Assembly: GCF_000016505.1 (NCBI RefSeq)
Contig: NC_009706.1
Location: forward strand, 1,798,001 to 1,862,000
From: Clostridium kluyveri DSM 555
GTDB taxonomy: Bacteria; Bacillota; Clostridia; Clostridiales; Clostridiaceae
Length of the DNA stretch: 64,000 nt
Reading direction: 5' to 3'
Under the pieces are notes generated by a model, which ran no database searches, was not told where the DNA came from, and worked only from the letters and a program-made list of their open reading frames with translations. Numbering within the stretch: the first letter of the stretch is position 1; every line of letters begins with the position of its first letter. Of this stretch, positions 1 through 8,943 are shown in pieces. The translations under genes and the position numbers were made by a program.

Positions 1-46
1 CTCCTATATTCATTTATCTATTGTTGAAAGGAAGGAGAGGTTGGGT

Positions 47-832
47 ATGAATCTAGAAATTAAAAATGCAATTTGCGGTTATGGATTTAGAGCTGTAGTT
101 AAAGGTATATCTGTAAATGTAAAATCTGGAGAAACACTATGTTTGCTTGGACCTAACGGTGTAGGTAAAACTACGCTTTTCAAAACTATTTTGGGCTTTT
201 TAAAATTACAAGGTGGAGAGATTATTTTAGATGGAGAAAATATCAACAACTTATCCAGAAAAAAACTAGCTAAAGCTATTGGGTATGTACCTCAAGCCCA
301 TACCCCTCCCTTCCCTTTTTCTGTACTTGATGTTATTACAATGGGGCGTACTGCCCATTTAGGAGCTTTTGCATCACCTTCAAAAAATGATATGGCTATT
401 GCAGAAGAATCTCTAGAAACTTTAGGAATATCATTCCTAAAGAATAAAATTTATACAGAAATCAGTGGAGGAGAACGGCAAATGGTTTTAATAGCAAGAG
501 CGCTAACCCAGCAGCCAAGTATTCTCGTTATGGATGAACCTACTTCTAATTTAGATTTTGGTAACCAAATCAGAGTACTTGAGCAGATCAACTCTCTGGT
601 AAAAAAAGGCTTAGGAGTTATCATGACTACACATTTTCCTGATCATACTTTTCTCTGTTCCAGCAAAGTAGCATTGATGCAGAAAAATAATATATTTACT
701 GTGGGCAGTGTAGATGATGTGGTTACTGAAGAAAATTTAAGGTCAGCTTATGGAGTTGATGTAAAGATTACCAGTACAGTAAATAGTCGAGGTGAACCTA
801 TAAAGGCATGTATACCTTTGTTAACCAACTAA
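47..832 (+). CDS. ABC transporter ATPase, iron-siderophore/B12 type
   Basis: This is the ATP-hydrolysing subunit of a FecE/BtuD-type importer. It would sit on the inner face of the membrane and power a permease encoded upstream, outside the window. The Walker A GPNGVGKT lies near residue 35, the signature ISGGERQ and Walker B ILVMDEPTSNLD follow in order, and the switch His is in TTHFPDH. At 261 aa the length is normal. ATG 47 is chosen over an in-frame TTG at 41 because AAGGAGAGG lies just before it. The next two genes encode binding lipoproteins, so this is one operon. The substrate is not readable from sequence. Proximity to a vanadium nitrogenase locus, once the island is removed, makes a metal complex plausible, but that is inference. 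Confidence 0.93.
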   Translation: MNLEIKNAICGYGFRAVVKGISVNVKSGETLCLLGPNGVGKTTLFKTILGFLKLQGGEIILDGENINNLSRKKLAKAIGYVPQAHTPPFPFSVLDVITMGRTAHLGAFASPSKNDMAIAEESLETLGISFLKNKIYTEISGGERQMVLIARALTQQPSILVMDEPTSNLDFGNQIRVLEQINSLVKKGLGVIMTTHFPDHTFLCSSKVALMQKNNIFTVGSVDDVVTEENLRSAYGVDVKITSTVNSRGEPIKACIPLLTN

Positions 833-873
833 CTACTGCTAAAAATTAATACATAATTAGGAGTGATTACACT

Positions 874-1956
874 ATGAAGAAAAAATCAGCTTTAATATTA
901 TTTATTATTATACTAGGAGTTTTTTCATTGATTGGGTGCAGTAAACAAACATCCGAAACTCAAACTTCTACTAAATCTGACAAGATAACAGTTACAGATT
1001 CAAGCGGAGCTAAGGTAGAAGTACCTACTAATATTTCTCGTATTGCCGATGCCTGGGGAGCTCACAATGCAGTGGTGACAATGCTTGGATCCGGAGATAA
1101 AATAGTGGCCACCACCCTTAATGCCCAGTTAAAACCCTGGCTTTTTAAAGTAACTCCTAAAATGAATAACGCAGTTACTGCATTCAATGTAGATGCAAGT
1201 AACATAAATATGGAAGAACTTATTAAAACTAAACCAGATATTTTATTCATGCCTACAGGAAATAAAAATATTAGCAAAATGTCAGATTTAAAAATTCCAG
1301 TTGTTCAAGTTAGCTTTAAAGATTTTGACAGTTTAAAGAAATGTGTAAAACTTACAGGAGATATTCTGGGAGAAGAAGGTAAAAAAAGAGCTGAAGAGTA
1401 TACCTCCTATTTAGATGAAAAAATAAATACGTTAACCAGCGTAACTTCTAAAATACCTGAAGACCAAAAGCTTAAAGTACTTCACCTATCAGATCTTTCT
1501 CCATTAAAGGTAGATGGAAAAGGGACAATAATTGACTCCTGGATACAAATAGCAGGAGGCATAAATGTATCCTCCGATGTTGATGGCAATACCAAAGAAG
1601 TATCCATGGAGCAAATATTAACGTGGAATCCTGATGTTATTATAGTAAGCAGCACAGTGGGTAGTGCAGATAGAAAAGAAAGTATTAATAAAATATTAAA
1701 GGATGAATCTTGGAAAAAAACAACTGCAGTACAAAAAGGAAGAGTATATGTAAATCCCGACGGAGTTTTTTCCTGGGATAGATATAGTGCTGAGGAAGTC
1801 CTTCAAATCCAATGGGCAGCAAAGACCTTATATCCCGGAAAGTTCCAATCTCTAGATATTTCCAAAGAAACTAAATGGTTTTATAAAACATTTTTCAATT
1901 ACTCTCTTTCAGATAATGAAGTTGAAAGAATTTTAAATGGACAAGCACCACAATAA
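874..1956 (+). CDS. Periplasmic-type binding lipoprotein of the ABC importer
   Basis: A 360-aa solute-binding protein of the FecB/BtuF fold that would capture the substrate outside the cell and deliver it to the permease. The N-terminus is a lipoprotein signal with lipobox SLIGC (Cys about residue 22) followed by a Ser/Thr/Gln-rich linker. The two-lobed binding domain follows, with the family phrases KITVTDSSGAKVEVP near the start and WNPDVIIVSS in the C-lobe. It is 41 bases downstream of the ATPase and clearly in its operon. It is paralogous to the split gene that follows (1998 and 42027). Siderophore, heme, cobalamin or other metal chelate are all possible substrates. Confidence 0.9.
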   Translation: MKKKSALILFIIILGVFSLIGCSKQTSETQTSTKSDKITVTDSSGAKVEVPTNISRIADAWGAHNAVVTMLGSGDKIVATTLNAQLKPWLFKVTPKMNNAVTAFNVDASNINMEELIKTKPDILFMPTGNKNISKMSDLKIPVVQVSFKDFDSLKKCVKLTGDILGEEGKKRAEEYTSYLDEKINTLTSVTSKIPEDQKLKVLHLSDLSPLKVDGKGTIIDSWIQIAGGINVSSDVDGNTKEVSMEQILTWNPDVIIVSSTVGSADRKESINKILKDESWKKTTAVQKGRVYVNPDGVFSWDRYSAEEVLQIQWAAKTLYPGKFQSLDISKETKWFYKTFFNYSLSDNEVERILNGQAPQ

Positions 1957-1997
1957 ACTGATTAATTTATGAATTATGTAAGGAGATGTGTTCAATT

Positions 1998-2276
1998 TTG
2001 AAAAGACAGAGTTTTAAATTATTAAATATATTTTTAATAATACTGACTTTAGTGCTGTGGTCAGCAGGATGCACAAATAGACAATCTGAACAAACCCAGA
2101 GTGAAAGTACACAATCTGCTAAAAAAACTATTACGGATATGTCAGGAAGGAAAGTAACCCTACCTTCCCAGGTCAACCGAATAGCCATAAATGAAACAGC
2201 AATGACTCAATTAGGGGTAATACCAGCAGCCATGTCATGTACTGAAAAGCATATACTGTATAAAGGTAATTTATGA
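1998..2276 (+). pseudogene. 5' half of a second ABC binding lipoprotein, split by the island
   Basis: The reading frame opens with a lipoprotein signal (lipobox WSAGC) and the FecB-type start TITDMSGRKVTLPSQVNRIA, then loses similarity to its paralogue (874-1956) after QLGVIPAA at about 2231. The remaining 3' part of the same family begins at 42027 and lacks any signal peptide. The two fragments together make one binding protein of normal length. TTG 1998 is the likely start, since AAGGAG ends at 1985; the in-frame ATG at 1986 is too close to it. The native reading ends at the 18-bp repeat (2214-2231); the last few codons before the stop are island sequence. Confidence 0.85.
2214..2231 (+). 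repeat. 18-bp island end sequence, copy 1 (left edge)
   Basis: GGGGTAATACCAGCAGCC, identical to 38300-38317 and to the complement of 42027-42044. Here it is in frame inside the split binding-protein gene, coding GVIPAA. The next 12 bases (ATGTCATGTACT) resemble those after copy 2 (TTGCCATTAACT) and inward of copy 3 (GTGTTATTATCT), so the similarity runs about 30 bases into the element. Confidence 0.85.
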
Positions 2277-2350
2277 ATATAGTATTTATATGTATAAAAA
2301 TAGACCATATGGTAGAATTAATATCCATCATGTGGTCTTAGTTACTAAAC

Positions 2351-2778
2351 TTAATAAGAAGATTCCGAACTAACTTTATAGTAAACTTTGTCCACTACCA
2401 GATTAACAATGAAATCTGTGCCTGCTTTTTCAAGTTCATCCCTATCACCATATCCGTACAGAACACCAATTGAATCTATTCTTACCTTTTTTGCACCATT
2501 AATGTCATGTTCCCTGTCCCCTATATCATTATTACTTTTGGTAAATTGGTGATATTACAGCTTTCTAATGCATATTGAATAACCTCATCTTTTTTAACTT
2601 TTGTTCTATCAAGATTACTTCCAGCAATATACGTGAAATATTTGGCAATATCAAACTTCTCTAATATTTGTTGTGCAAATACTTGAGGTTTAGATGTTGC
2701 AACAACCAGTATCTTGTTATTATATTCTAATGTTTTAAGTAAATCCTCAATTCCATCATAAACTAAATTTTCAAACAT
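2351..2778 (-). pseudogene. HAD-family phosphatase remnant, truncated and frameshifted
   Basis: The frame from ATG 2778 reads as the middle of a phosphoglycolate-phosphatase-like HAD protein: a cap-domain end, then motif II VVATSKP, then a GSNLDRTKVKK segment. It stops just before the acidic motif III. A two-base TA duplication at about 2521 causes this: in the other frame the protein continues as GDREHDINGAKK and on to a natural C-terminus, with its stop at 2351. The first third of the family, including the catalytic DxD motif, is absent upstream. It is therefore a dead fragment just inside the island edge. The confidence in the family is high; the exact substrate class is unknown. Confidence 0.8.
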
Positions 2779-2901
2779 ACCCTCAATTACACTTAAACTA
2801 ATAAACTAATTTTTGAGTTATATTATTAGTCTTTATATTCTTTATAAAGATCTATGGAAAAGTTCTTAAAGTACTAGGATTGTAAAATTTAAATTTATAA
2901 G

Positions 2902-2930
2902 TTGACAAATCCGATATAAAGGAATAATAT
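2902..2930 (+). promoter_or_regulatory. Promoter of the arsR operon
   Basis: TTGACA (2902-2907), a 17-base spacer and TAATAT (2925-2930) form a near-consensus sigma-A promoter 67 bases before the arsR start. The stretch just after it (ATATGAGTATATGAG, about 2943) is partly symmetric and resembles sites bound by ArsR proteins. That operator role is inference. Confidence 0.65.
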
Positions 2931-2997
2931 ACTAATATAACCATATGAGTATATGAGCATTGGATTAAAATGTATGATAGTGAAAGGAAGTATAGAA

Positions 2998-3360
2998 ATG
3001 TATAAACTTACAAATTTATTTAAAGTATTATCAGATGAAACAAGATTAAGGATTTTAACTCTGCTATATAATAAAGAGTTATGTGTTTGTCAATTACAAG
3101 GAATATTGGAAGAAGAATCTCAACCTAAAATTTCAAAACACTTAGCAAAACTTAGAGATATGGAATTTGTAAAGGATGAAAGAAAAGAGAAATTTATATA
3201 TTACTATTTAAATAATAATGAAATGCTAAAAGAAATCTTAAAAAATATTATAGATAATTCTAGTCAATATGAAGTTATAAAGGATGATCTTGAAAGATTA
3301 AAATATGCTGATGAAATTAAGGAAAGAAAAATGTACCAAATTAAAAATAAAGAAGTATAG
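2998..3360 (+). CDS. arsR: ArsR-family metalloregulator
   Basis: A 120-aa winged-helix repressor of the ArsR/SmtB family. The LSDETRLRILTLL helix is followed by ELCVCQL, the Cys-x-Cys arsenite-sensing motif of ArsR proteins, and by the recognition helix QPKISKHLAKL. ATG 2998 is preferred because AAAGGAAG lies about 8 bases upstream; in-frame ATGs further 5' lack such a site. It would repress the downstream permease and redox genes until As(III) or a related thiophilic metal binds the cysteines. The promoter at 2902 serves it. Confidence 0.9.
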   Translation: MYKLTNLFKVLSDETRLRILTLLYNKELCVCQLQGILEEESQPKISKHLAKLRDMEFVKDERKEKFIYYYLNNNEMLKEILKNIIDNSSQYEVIKDDLERLKYADEIKERKMYQIKNKEV

Positions 3361-3394
3361 GTAGTTAATAGAATAGGGATGAGGGGAACTAGTT

Positions 3395-4411
3395 ATGGAT
3401 TTACTATCAACAATATTTGAGTGGTTAAATGATCAATTGTTAAAGATGACTTGGTTATCTAATTTAGTAAAAAAATTAGTTGAAAATGTTTTTGGATTGT
3501 CAACTAATGAAAGGCTTGGGGGAAGTATTCACTTTTTTATATATGATACTATAAAAATATTTATATTGCTTTCGGTGCTTATTTTTATAATATCCTATAT
3601 CCAGAGCTATTTTCCACCAGAGAGAACAAGAAAGATATTGGGGAATATAAAAGGGATAAAAGGAAATATACTCGGAGCATTACTTGGGACAATTACCCCA
3701 TTTTGTAGTTGTTCTAGTATTCCAATATTTATAGGATTTACTTCAGCTGCATTACCACTTGGAATAACATTCTCATTTTTAATCTCGTCACCACTTGTAG
3801 ATTTAGCATCATTGCTTTTATTGATGTCATTCTTTGGAGCAAAGATTGCAATAGCTTATGTAATCGTAGGATTAATACTTGCAGTAATAGGCGGAACAAT
3901 TATTGATAAATTGAAACTTGAAAAATATGTAGAAAGTTATGTAAAAGAAATTGATAATGTAAATGCTGAAATAATTGAGTTAACTAGAGAAGAAAGAATA
4001 TCATATTCAAAAGATCAAGTAACACAGATAATTAAAAAGGTATGGCTATATGTATTTATTGGTGTTGGAATAGGTGCAGCAATACACAATTGGATTCCAG
4101 AATCAATAATTCAAAATGTTATTGGTGCTAACAATCCATTTTCAGTACTTATAGCAACAGTAGTCGGAATACCAATGTATGCTGATATTTTTGGAACACT
4201 CCCAATAGCTGAAGCATTATTTGGCAAAGGTGTAGGAATAGGTACAGTACTTTCATTTATGATGGCAGTTACAACACTTTCACTTCCATCAATAATAATG
4301 CTAAGCAAAGTTGTTAAACCTAAATTACTAAGTATATTTGTTGGTATAGTATCTGTCGGAATAATAATAATTGGATATTTATTTAATGCTTTCGGATTTT
4401 TATTCGTATAA
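3395..4411 (+). CDS. Membrane permease of the COG0701 / ArsP-like family
   Basis: A 338-aa integral membrane protein with about eight to ten hydrophobic segments in two repeats. The family hallmark is the TPFCSCSSIPIF loop in the first half (near residue 107), followed by SAALPLGITFSFLISSP; the second half carries VVGIPMYADIFGTLPIAEAL. Relatives export trivalent organoarsenicals or, in other branches, move sulfur- or metal-containing ions. It starts 34 bases after arsR with GAGGGGAAC as ribosome site, so it belongs to the same transcript. The arsenic link rests on ArsR before it and ArsC further on. Confidence 0.88.
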   Translation: MDLLSTIFEWLNDQLLKMTWLSNLVKKLVENVFGLSTNERLGGSIHFFIYDTIKIFILLSVLIFIISYIQSYFPPERTRKILGNIKGIKGNILGALLGTITPFCSCSSIPIFIGFTSAALPLGITFSFLISSPLVDLASLLLLMSFFGAKIAIAYVIVGLILAVIGGTIIDKLKLEKYVESYVKEIDNVNAEIIELTREERISYSKDQVTQIIKKVWLYVFIGVGIGAAIHNWIPESIIQNVIGANNPFSVLIATVVGIPMYADIFGTLPIAEALFGKGVGIGTVLSFMMAVTTLSLPSIIMLSKVVKPKLLSIFVGIVSVGIIIIGYLFNAFGFLFV

Positions 4412-4463
4412 GTCTAAGGAAGCATACTATAAATGAAAAAATATTAGAAGGAGTTGTATTAAA

Positions 4464-4691
4464 ATGATAATCAAAATATTAGGAACGGGATGTTCAAATT
4501 GCAAAAGATTAGAGGAAAATACTAAAAATGCAGTAAAAGAGTTAGGATTAGATGCTACTATTGAAAAGGTTACAGATATTAGGGATATCATGAAATATGG
4601 AATTATGAAGACTCCAGGCCTTGTAGTTGATGAAAAAGTTAAAGTTTTTGGAAGAGTTCCAACAGCAGAAGAAATTAAAAAGTATTTATAG
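4464..4691 (+). CDS. Thioredoxin-like small redox protein
   Basis: A 75-aa protein of the glutaredoxin-like family often called redox-active disulfide protein 2. The active site is GCSNC at about residues 9-13 and the cis-proline is in MKTPGLVV. Members are typically encoded beside COG0701 permeases and ArsR regulators, as here, and probably handle the thiol chemistry of the transported metalloid. A good ribosome site (AGAAGGAG) precedes ATG 4464. The physiological partner is not established. Confidence 0.9.
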   Translation: MIIKILGTGCSNCKRLEENTKNAVKELGLDATIEKVTDIRDIMKYGIMKTPGLVVDEKVKVFGRVPTAEEIKKYL

Positions 4692-4698
4692 TTACCAA

Positions 4699-4746
4699 GA
4701 GGGCTGCCTCAAGATTACATATTTAATTAATTTTGAGATAGCCTTT
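4699..4746 (+). terminator. Probable terminator after the redox gene
   Basis: GGCTGCCTCAA pairs with TTGAGATAGCC across a loop of about 20 bases and is followed by TTTGTT. The stem has internal mismatches and the U-run is short, so this is moderate evidence. Confidence 0.5.
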
Positions 4747-5138
4747 GTTAAGAGTAAATTATATAGGCTATGGATATGCATGTAATGAGTAACTATATTT
4801 TATATGGAATAACAATAATTCTTTTAATTATTTCATTTTATAAGGATAAGCAAAAACAAAGATGACTCTAAAAAAAGCGTGGAAATCCTTTGAAAACATC
4901 TTACCACAATTTTTAGGTGTTATTATATTGGTCGGAATACTTCTTTCTATTTTAGATACCCAATTCATATCTAAAATAATAGTTGGAGAATCTGGCTGGT
5001 TTGGTGTTATAATATCAGCAGTTATTGGGTCAATAACATTAATCCCTGGTTTTGTGGCCTTTCCTCTTAAGCCCCTAAATAGGTTTGGACCATTACATCT
5101 ATATTTATTATAATGTAGAAAGTGATTGGAGGTAAACT

Positions 5139-5468
5139 ATGAAAGGAAAAAGTTATACGAAAGAATTAAAAGAAGAGGTATTAAGAGAAGTGAAAGAAGT
5201 AGGAAATGTTTCACTGGTATCAAGGAGACATGGGCTCTCAAAATCAACTATATTTACGTGGATAAGGAATTCTAAGGATAAGGATGAGATTAAAATTAAG
5301 CCTGGTAGAAAAGCTTTAGTTGAGGGAGAAAAAGAACTTGAAAATGAGCTGACAGAGGTAACAAAAGAAAATGATCATCTAAAAAAATTGTTAGGAGAAA
5401 AAGATTTAGAAATAGCAATTCTTAGAGATTTAATAAAAAAATCAAACCCTCAATTAAGGAAAAAGTAG
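5139..5468 (+). CDS. IS3-family transposase OrfA
   Basis: A 109-aa helix-turn-helix protein (KELKEEVLREV start, then RRHGLSKSTIFTWIR) followed by a leucine-zipper-like coiled coil from about residue 65. OrfA binds the element ends and is the first part of the active OrfAB fusion. The A7 run at 5435-5441 near its end allows a -1 shift into OrfB, as in most IS3 elements. GGAGG before ATG 5139 is a clear ribosome site. Confidence 0.9.
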   Translation: MKGKSYTKELKEEVLREVKEVGNVSLVSRRHGLSKSTIFTWIRNSKDKDEIKIKPGRKALVEGEKELENELTEVTKENDHLKKLLGEKDLEIAILRDLIKKSNPQLRKK

Positions 5469-6394
5469 AAATAGCTAAAAAGTATATAGAGCAAGGATAC
5501 AATGCAGTATTTGTACTTAAAGTAGTTAAACTCGGAAGATCAACATATTACTATAATTTAAGTGTAGAAGGCAAAGAAAAGACTAGGCCTAAAGGTGGAA
5601 AGCCAAAAGGATATAGTATAAACAGAGATGGTGAGAAAGTATGCGATGATCAGATTAAGGAATTTATTTTGGAGGCCATTGACGGGGATGCTATTAACTA
5701 TGGATATAGAAAAATAACTTACCATTTAAGAAAATATTGTAATCTTGTGATTAATCATAAGAAGGTTTATCGGCTTTGCAAAGAGCTCAGAATACTTAAA
5801 GATCAGAGAATAATTAGAACTAAAATAAAGAGAAATATTGCAATTAACAGAACTATAACAGGCTCAAATCAACTATGGGAAATGGATATAAAATATGGCT
5901 ATATAGAAGGTGAGGATAAATTCTTCTACTTACTAAATTTAATTGATATCTTTGATAGGAGCATTATAGATTACCACATGGGTTTACACTGTGAGGCTAA
6001 AGATGCTGCAGCACTACTGAGGAAGTGCTTAATAAGAAGAAACTTGTTTGAGGAAGACTCTAAAAAGCCAGTAATAAGAACAGACAACGGACCCCAGTTT
6101 ATAAGTCATAAATTTGATGAATGCTGTGAAGAACTTAAAATTGAACATGAGAGAATACCAGTGAAGACGCCAAATAAAAACGCACATGTAGAATCATTTC
6201 ACAGAATACTTGAGGATGAGTGTTTAAAAATTAATGAATTTCAAAGCTATGGAGAAGCATACAAAATAGTAAATGAATTTATGGAATTCTACAATAATAG
6301 GAGATTACATTCAAGTTTAAGATTTATGGCTCCACATGAATTTTATAACCTTTATTTTGAAGAAAACCTAACAAACATTCAAATAAGGGTCTAA
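5441..6394 (+). CDS. IS3-family transposase OrfB (fused by -1 frameshift)
   Basis: The DDE integrase part. In the -1 frame entered at the A7 run the protein reads KPSIKEKVEIAKKYIEQGY and continues without stop to 6394. The catalytic set is visible: D in QLWEMDIKYGY, D in RTDNGPQF, E in HVESFHRILEDE. An internal ATG at 5669 gives only 241 aa and cuts off the N-terminal HTH_21 part, so the fusion is the functional form. Confidence 0.9.
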   Translation: MKPSIKEKVEIAKKYIEQGYNAVFVLKVVKLGRSTYYYNLSVEGKEKTRPKGGKPKGYSINRDGEKVCDDQIKEFILEAIDGDAINYGYRKITYHLRKYCNLVINHKKVYRLCKELRILKDQRIIRTKIKRNIAINRTITGSNQLWEMDIKYGYIEGEDKFFYLLNLIDIFDRSIIDYHMGLHCEAKDAAALLRKCLIRRNLFEEDSKKPVIRTDNGPQFISHKFDECCEELKIEHERIPVKTPNKNAHVESFHRILEDECLKINEFQSYGEAYKIVNEFMEFYNNRRLHSSLRFMAPHEFYNLYFEENLTNIQIRV

Positions 6395-6653
6395 ATTTAA
6401 TAGAAATGAAGAATTTATTAGATTCTGTCCAAAACGAGGGGGTTAATCCGTTTCCAACTGCACAAATGTTAGTTGAAAATGGTGCAGGGTATATGCAGAT
6501 AGGGGCATTTGTATCAACTCTCATGATGGTAGGAATAATTACTATGCCTGTTGAGATGAAATATTTTGGGAGAAAACTTACTATATGGAGAAATGTACTT
6601 GCATTTATATTTTCATTTTTTATTTCTCCCTGAATTGTGATCTATAAATTTAT

Positions 6654-6690
6654 TTAGGATATAATGTTACATAGTAACATCATATCCTAA
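6654..6690. repeat. 37-bp near-perfect palindrome
   Basis: TTAGGATAT, AATGTTAC, a short centre, GTAACAT and ATATCCTAA form a long inverted repeat just downstream of the broken permease. There is no U-run, so it is not a typical terminator. Its inner motif ATGTTAC/GTAACAT recurs at about 6695, 6760 and 6779. Confidence 0.7.
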
Positions 6691-6751
6691 GATTATGTAA
6701 CATTCAATAGCATTGTTTTTATGTAATCTCTTTTAATCCCTATTGTTGGTC

Positions 6752-6803
6752 CATTCTGAATGTTACAAAAATAAGTTGTGTAACATTGAAAATACTCAGA
6801 ATG
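6752..6803. repeat. Nested inverted repeats with GTAACAT motifs
   Basis: CATTCTGA (6752) pairs with TCAGAATG (6796), and inside it AATGTTAC pairs with GTAACATT. With the palindrome at 6654 this makes a cluster of at least four GTAACAT-type sites in 150 bases. Otherwise 6691-7074 contains no recognisable gene. Confidence 0.6.
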
Positions 6804-7074
6804 ACTATTAATAATTTACTTTGCCCCCGGTTGCAGAGCTACTGGTGTTATCTCTTATCGTACATAATTGTAACTGTCCAAACTAGTTTAGGAATTTATT
6901 AAGGTACAAAGTTTTATTTTTTAGTGTGTAAGATTAACTGGATATTATGAATTTATTGTATCATTATATTTATAATGTTAAATATATGCTAAATAATTGT
7001 TATAATTATTGATAACTAATATAATCTATCATATGATTATGAATGATTACATAAAAGAATTAGGGAGTGATATT

Positions 7075-7548
7075 ATGCAAAAGAAAGTATTATTTTTATG
7101 TACTCAAAATTCTGCAAGAAGCCAAATGGCAGAGGCTATATTAAATGACAAGGGTAAAGATAAATTTATTGCTTTTAGTGCAGGAAGTCAGCCAGCCGAT
7201 GATATTAATATTCATGCCAAAATTGTCATGAAAGAAATGGGTATAGATATTAGTAATTACAAACCTAAGTCAGTAGAACAATTTTTAAATGAAGAGTTTG
7301 ATTTTGTTATTACATTATGTGATAAGGCTAAAAATGAATGTCCTATTTTACCCAATGATGCAATTTATGTACACTGGGGAATAACTGACCCAAGAGACTT
7401 TAAAGGTAACGAGGAAGAGACAATTACTCACTTTAAAAAAATAAGAAATGAGTTAAATACAAGAATTAATTTACTTATTGATCTACCAGTAGATAAATTA
7501 GACAAAGCAACTTTGAGGAAAAGATTAGATGAAATAATTTCAAAATAA
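7075..7548 (+). CDS. arsC: Arsenate reductase, thioredoxin-coupled type
   Basis: A 157-aa low-molecular-weight phosphatase-fold enzyme that reduces arsenate to arsenite. The catalytic P-loop is LCTQNSARSQMAEA, and the pair of further cysteines expected for the thioredoxin-coupled class can be seen in ITLCDKAKNECP. WGITDPRDF supplies the general acid Asp. ATG 7075 follows TAGGGAGTG; the longer in-frame start at 7009 lacks a ribosome site. It is separated from arsR by the IS insertion and the palindromic region, so it may now depend on its own promoter. Confidence 0.93.
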   Translation: MQKKVLFLCTQNSARSQMAEAILNDKGKDKFIAFSAGSQPADDINIHAKIVMKEMGIDISNYKPKSVEQFLNEEFDFVITLCDKAKNECPILPNDAIYVHWGITDPRDFKGNEEETITHFKKIRNELNTRINLLIDLPVDKLDKATLRKRLDEIISK

Positions 7549-7696
7549 TATCTTATACTTTAGTACATAGTTATAATAGAAGACCAATGTATTTTATTTA
7601 AGAAATGTTAAGCTGGTGATGTTCATAAATTCACATAGAATATTGTGTAACAAAAAATATCATAGATTTACTTTTTAATATACAAAAAATATATCC

Positions 7697-8902
7697 TTAA
7701 ACAATATTCACATTATCAGTTTCAGGTTTTATAAGTGCAAAAATTATTAATCCCCATATTGCAGATAAAAGCGAAGCTGCTATTATACTTATCTTTGCTG
7801 TAGATAATATAGCTTCATCTGAAAATGATAAAGATGAAATAAATATTGACATTGTAAATCCAATGCCTCCAAGCACACTTGCACCATATAAGTGTTTTTG
7901 GTTTACTCCTAAAGGAAACTTAGCAATACCTAATTTTACTAATATTGTTGAAACTCCAAATATACCCAATTGTTTTCCTAAGAAAAGTCCTAAAATAATT
8001 CCTACGCTAACAGGTGTTGACATAATTGTTGAAAGACTGATCATATTTATAACTACTCCTGCATTAGCTAATGCAAATATAGGCATAATTAAATAAGAAG
8101 AACATGGTGATATTGCATGTTCAAGTTTATTTAGCATTGATTCTTTAAATACTTCTTCATCTCTTGAACCAGGTATTATCATTCCAAGTAATACTCCTGC
8201 CAATGTAGCATGTATACCTGATTTGAACATAGTAAACCATAGTACAATTCCAATAATAATAAAAATAGCTGAAGATTTCACTTTAAATTTATTTGCTAAT
8301 ATAAGCACACCAACAATAGCTAAGCTTAATAAAAAGTAAAACCATGATATTTCAGTGCCGTAAAATATTGCAATTACAATAATTGCTCCCAAATCATCAA
8401 CTATAGCCAAAGCTGTAAGAAAAACTACAATCCCCTTAGGTGCTTTTTTATCAACTAAAGAAATTACCCCTAATGCAAATGCAATATCCGTTGCCATAGG
8501 AATTCCGAAGCCATTGATAGTTAGTTGATTATAGTTAAATAATGCATAGAGAATTGCAGGTACAACTATTCCACCTATAGCAGCAGCAATTGGCAGTATA
8601 GTTGTTTTTAAGGATTTAAGCTCCCCAATTAACAGCTCTTTCTTAATTTCCATACCAATTACAAAGAAAAATACTGCCATTAATCCATCATTAATCCAAC
8701 GAGAAATTGGCATTGATACAGATGTTGCTTTATATCCAATTGTTATATTCTTATGTAATATTTCATTGTAAATTGGAACAAAATTAAAATTTGCTAGTAG
8801 GATTGCAATAACAGTGCAAGTTAATAATATTATTCCACTAAAAGATTCGCTTCTAAAAAAGTTTAAAAAACTATAAGTTCTATTGTTTGTGTTATTTTTC
8901 AT
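7697..8902 (-). CDS. nhaA: Na+/H+ antiporter NhaA
   Basis: A 401-aa membrane protein with the NhaA hallmarks: MEIKKELLIGELKS, MATDIAFALGV and the paired aspartates ALAIVDDLGAIIVIA of the ion-binding site. It exports Na+ or Li+ in exchange for protons. It sits alone, convergent with arsC, and is preceded on its own strand by a structured leader with a terminator (8945-9032) that suggests ion-responsive control. The C-terminal half ends KPETDNVNIV, a normal length for the family. Confidence 0.95.
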   Translation of the reverse strand: MKNNTNNRTYSFLNFFRSESFSGIILLTCTVIAILLANFNFVPIYNEILHKNITIGYKATSVSMPISRWINDGLMAVFFFVIGMEIKKELLIGELKSLKTTILPIAAAIGGIVVPAILYALFNYNQLTINGFGIPMATDIAFALGVISLVDKKAPKGIVVFLTALAIVDDLGAIIVIAIFYGTEISWFYFLLSLAIVGVLILANKFKVKSSAIFIIIGIVLWFTMFKSGIHATLAGVLLGMIIPGSRDEEVFKESMLNKLEHAISPCSSYLIMPIFALANAGVVINMISLSTIMSTPVSVGIILGLFLGKQLGIFGVSTILVKLGIAKFPLGVNQKHLYGASVLGGIGFTMSIFISSLSFSDEAILSTAKISIIAASLLSAIWGLIIFALIKPETDNVNIV

Positions 8903-8943
8903 ACCTCGTATCCTTTCTTATATCATTAAAATTATCTTACAAA

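Larger units (their letters stand above)
5065..6450 (+). mobile_element. IS3-family insertion sequence, copy 1
   Basis: A 1386-bp element with imperfect terminal repeats: left end TTAAGCCCCTAAATAGG then TTTGGAC, right end complement TTAACCCCCTCG then TTTTGGAC. It is flanked by a 5-bp direct repeat TTTCC. It has two overlapping frames joined by a run of seven A (5435-5441). The element is repeated in inverted orientation at 16496-17881 with the same length and the same translated proteins, which points to recent movement. Confidence 0.9.
4770..6633 (+). pseudogene. Second COG0701-type permease, broken by an IS3 insertion
   Basis: A short permease (about 170 aa when restored). Part one (4770-4865) is a single membrane helix ending IISFYKDKQKQR; part two starts at 4862 in an ATGA overlap and encodes KKAWKSFENILPQFLGV and later GSITLIPGFVAFP. 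At 5064 the frame is cut by the IS and resumes after 6450 with TAQMLVENGAGYMQIGAF and runs to 6633. The flanking bases TTTCC are duplicated (5060-5064, 6451-6455), which restores VAFPTAQML when the IS is removed. Relatives normally have the N-terminal helix fused, so the 4862 overlap may be an additional frameshift or a coupled start. Confidence 0.8.
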
